Assembly (NCBI GenBank): GCA_039033215.1
Contig: JBCCDA010000158.1
Location: 1 to 7,078 of the forward strand
Source of the DNA: Thermohalobaculum sp039033215
GTDB taxonomy: Bacteria; Pseudomonadota; Alphaproteobacteria; Rhodobacterales; Rhodobacteraceae
DNA: 7,078 nucleotides
Reading direction: 5' to 3'
In this document: one piece after another, positions 6,794 to 7,078 of the stretch
Position numbering within the stretch: the stretch's first letter is position 1
Layout: every line of letters begins with the position of its first letter
Made by a program: the position numbers and the translations under genes
Notes under the pieces: model-generated
Seen by the model: the letters and a program-made list of their open reading frames with translations, nothing else
Databases searched by the model: none
Told to the model about the DNA's origin: nothing

Positions 6794-6803
6794 CGGCGCG
6801 ATT

Positions 6804-6891
6804 GGAAGGGTGGCAGAGTGGTCGATTGCGGCGGTCTTGAAAACCGTTGAACCGAGAGGTTCCGTGGGTTCGAATCCCACCCCTTCCGCCA
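6804..6891 (+). tRNA. tRNA-Ser (anticodon UGA)
   Basis: A complete class II tRNA of 88 nt with encoded CCA. The acceptor stem is GGAAGGG (6804-6810) with CCCTTCC (6881-6887), discriminator G6888 and CCA 6889-6891. The anticodon stem GCGGT (6831-6835) pairs with ACCGT (6843-6847), including one G-U pair; the loop CTTGAAA (6836-6842) gives anticodon TGA at 6838-6840, reading UCA and related serine codons. The long variable arm GAACC-GAGA-GGTTC (6849-6862) is the serine-type hallmark. The T arm is GTGGG-TTCGAAT-CCCAC (6864-6880). It is transcribed away from the envelope/replication cluster, sharing a 114-bp intergenic region. No obvious Rho-independent terminator follows it. Confidence 0.97.
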
Positions 6892-6908
6892 TGCAGTTTG
6901 CAGATGGT

Positions 6909-7078
6909 TGTCCGTCGTCAGAGTTTTTGGGACCAATGGCGGCCTGAACTAAGAGAGAGTTTGGCTCATCTTGTTGGTTTGACTATGCGGCGTGCTGGCC
7001 GTGATGCAAGCGTCGCGCTTCGAGTGTCTTGCGTTTGATCCTTTCGCGTTGTCTTAGAATGGCTTTGTCGCGTCCGAA
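6909..7078. mobile_element. Possible edge of an insertion sequence (partial)
   Basis: From about 6909 the base composition drops from GC-rich to near balanced, and no core-genome gene is recognisable. The stretch begins TGTCCGTCGTCAGAG, with the TG start typical of several IS ends, runs through about 70 nt without coding, and then meets the 3' end of an ORF that enters from the right edge. Non-coding terminal DNA followed by the end of a truncated ORF, beside a tRNA gene and at a contig break, fits an IS. The second inverted repeat and the target duplication are outside the window, so neither the family nor the exact boundary can be stated. Confidence 0.35.
6983..7078 (-). CDS. 3' fragment of an unidentified ORF (possible transposase C-terminus)
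   Basis: The last 31 codons of an ORF that enters from beyond the right edge and ends in TAG at 6985-6983. The peptide begins FGRDKAILRQRERIKRKTLE and ends RRLHHGQHAA. It is strongly basic and probably helical, with about eleven Arg/Lys in 31 residues. I do not recognise the family. A highly basic C-terminal tail, lower GC than the neighbouring genes, and position at the contig end suggest a transposase or other DNA-binding protein of a mobile element, but a chance open frame cannot be excluded at this length. Confidence 0.35.
   Translation of the reverse strand, partial: FGRDKAILRQRERIKRKTLEARRLHHGQHAA

Noticed and set aside
6690..6794. Longer starts (GTG 6794, ATG 6740, ATG 6710) for the SPOR protein
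   Set aside because: They lack a ribosome site and would put up to 35 extra residues before the membrane segment; ATG 6689 has AGGAG at ideal distance.
6337..6936. Minus-strand open frame of 199 residues running through the tRNA and into the SPOR gene
   Set aside because: Its KGWDSNPRNLSVQRFS-type stretch is the translation of the antisense strand of a tRNA-Ser gene, a known source of spurious protein annotations.
1..7078. CRISPR array, toxin-antitoxin, defence or phage module
   Set aside because: No regularly spaced repeats, no small paired ORFs and no phage or defence motifs; the region 141-6891 is fully accounted for by core genes and a tRNA.

Overview
The window looks like a short draft contig from an alphaproteobacterium, most likely a member of the Rhodobacterales (Rhodobacteraceae). 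The reasons are high GC, the order of the minus-strand genes, and the style of the proteins. This placement rests on recognition, not on a search. Seven genes lie head to tail on the minus strand and fill positions 141-6689. A divergent tRNA-Ser(UGA) follows on the plus strand at 6804-6891, and then a short stretch (6892-7078) that looks like the edge of a mobile element.

Read in the direction of transcription (right to left), the minus-strand cluster holds: an RlpA-like/SPOR envelope protein (6689-5628); a D-alanyl-D-alanine carboxypeptidase of the PBP5/6 type (5607-4462); thymidylate kinase tmk (4453-3830); DNA polymerase III delta' subunit holB (3837-2707); a TatD-family metal-dependent hydrolase (2685-1903); a PhnP-like metallo-beta-lactamase-fold hydrolase (1906-1088); and an AEC-family permease (1091-141). 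Gaps are 8-21 bp, and three junctions overlap (8 bp, ATGA and GTGA), so this is very probably one operon with translational coupling. The tmk-holB-tatD core is an old proteobacterial arrangement (tmk-holB-ycfH in E. coli). Here it is led by two peptidoglycan genes, so wall remodelling, dTTP supply and clamp loading would share transcripts.

Both ends look like assembly boundaries. The first ~66 bases are a poly-C run followed by G-runs, a self-complementary low-complexity block that resembles a sequencing artefact. The last ~170 bases fall in GC and hold the 3' end of an unidentified ORF running in from beyond the window, consistent with a break in a repeated insertion sequence.

I did not find an undescribed system. 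The most interesting item is the first gene of the cluster: its N-terminal region resembles a shortened RlpA double-psi beta-barrel that keeps the catalytic-His position but appears to have Lys at the usual Asp position, followed by a Pro/Glu-rich linker and a SPOR domain.
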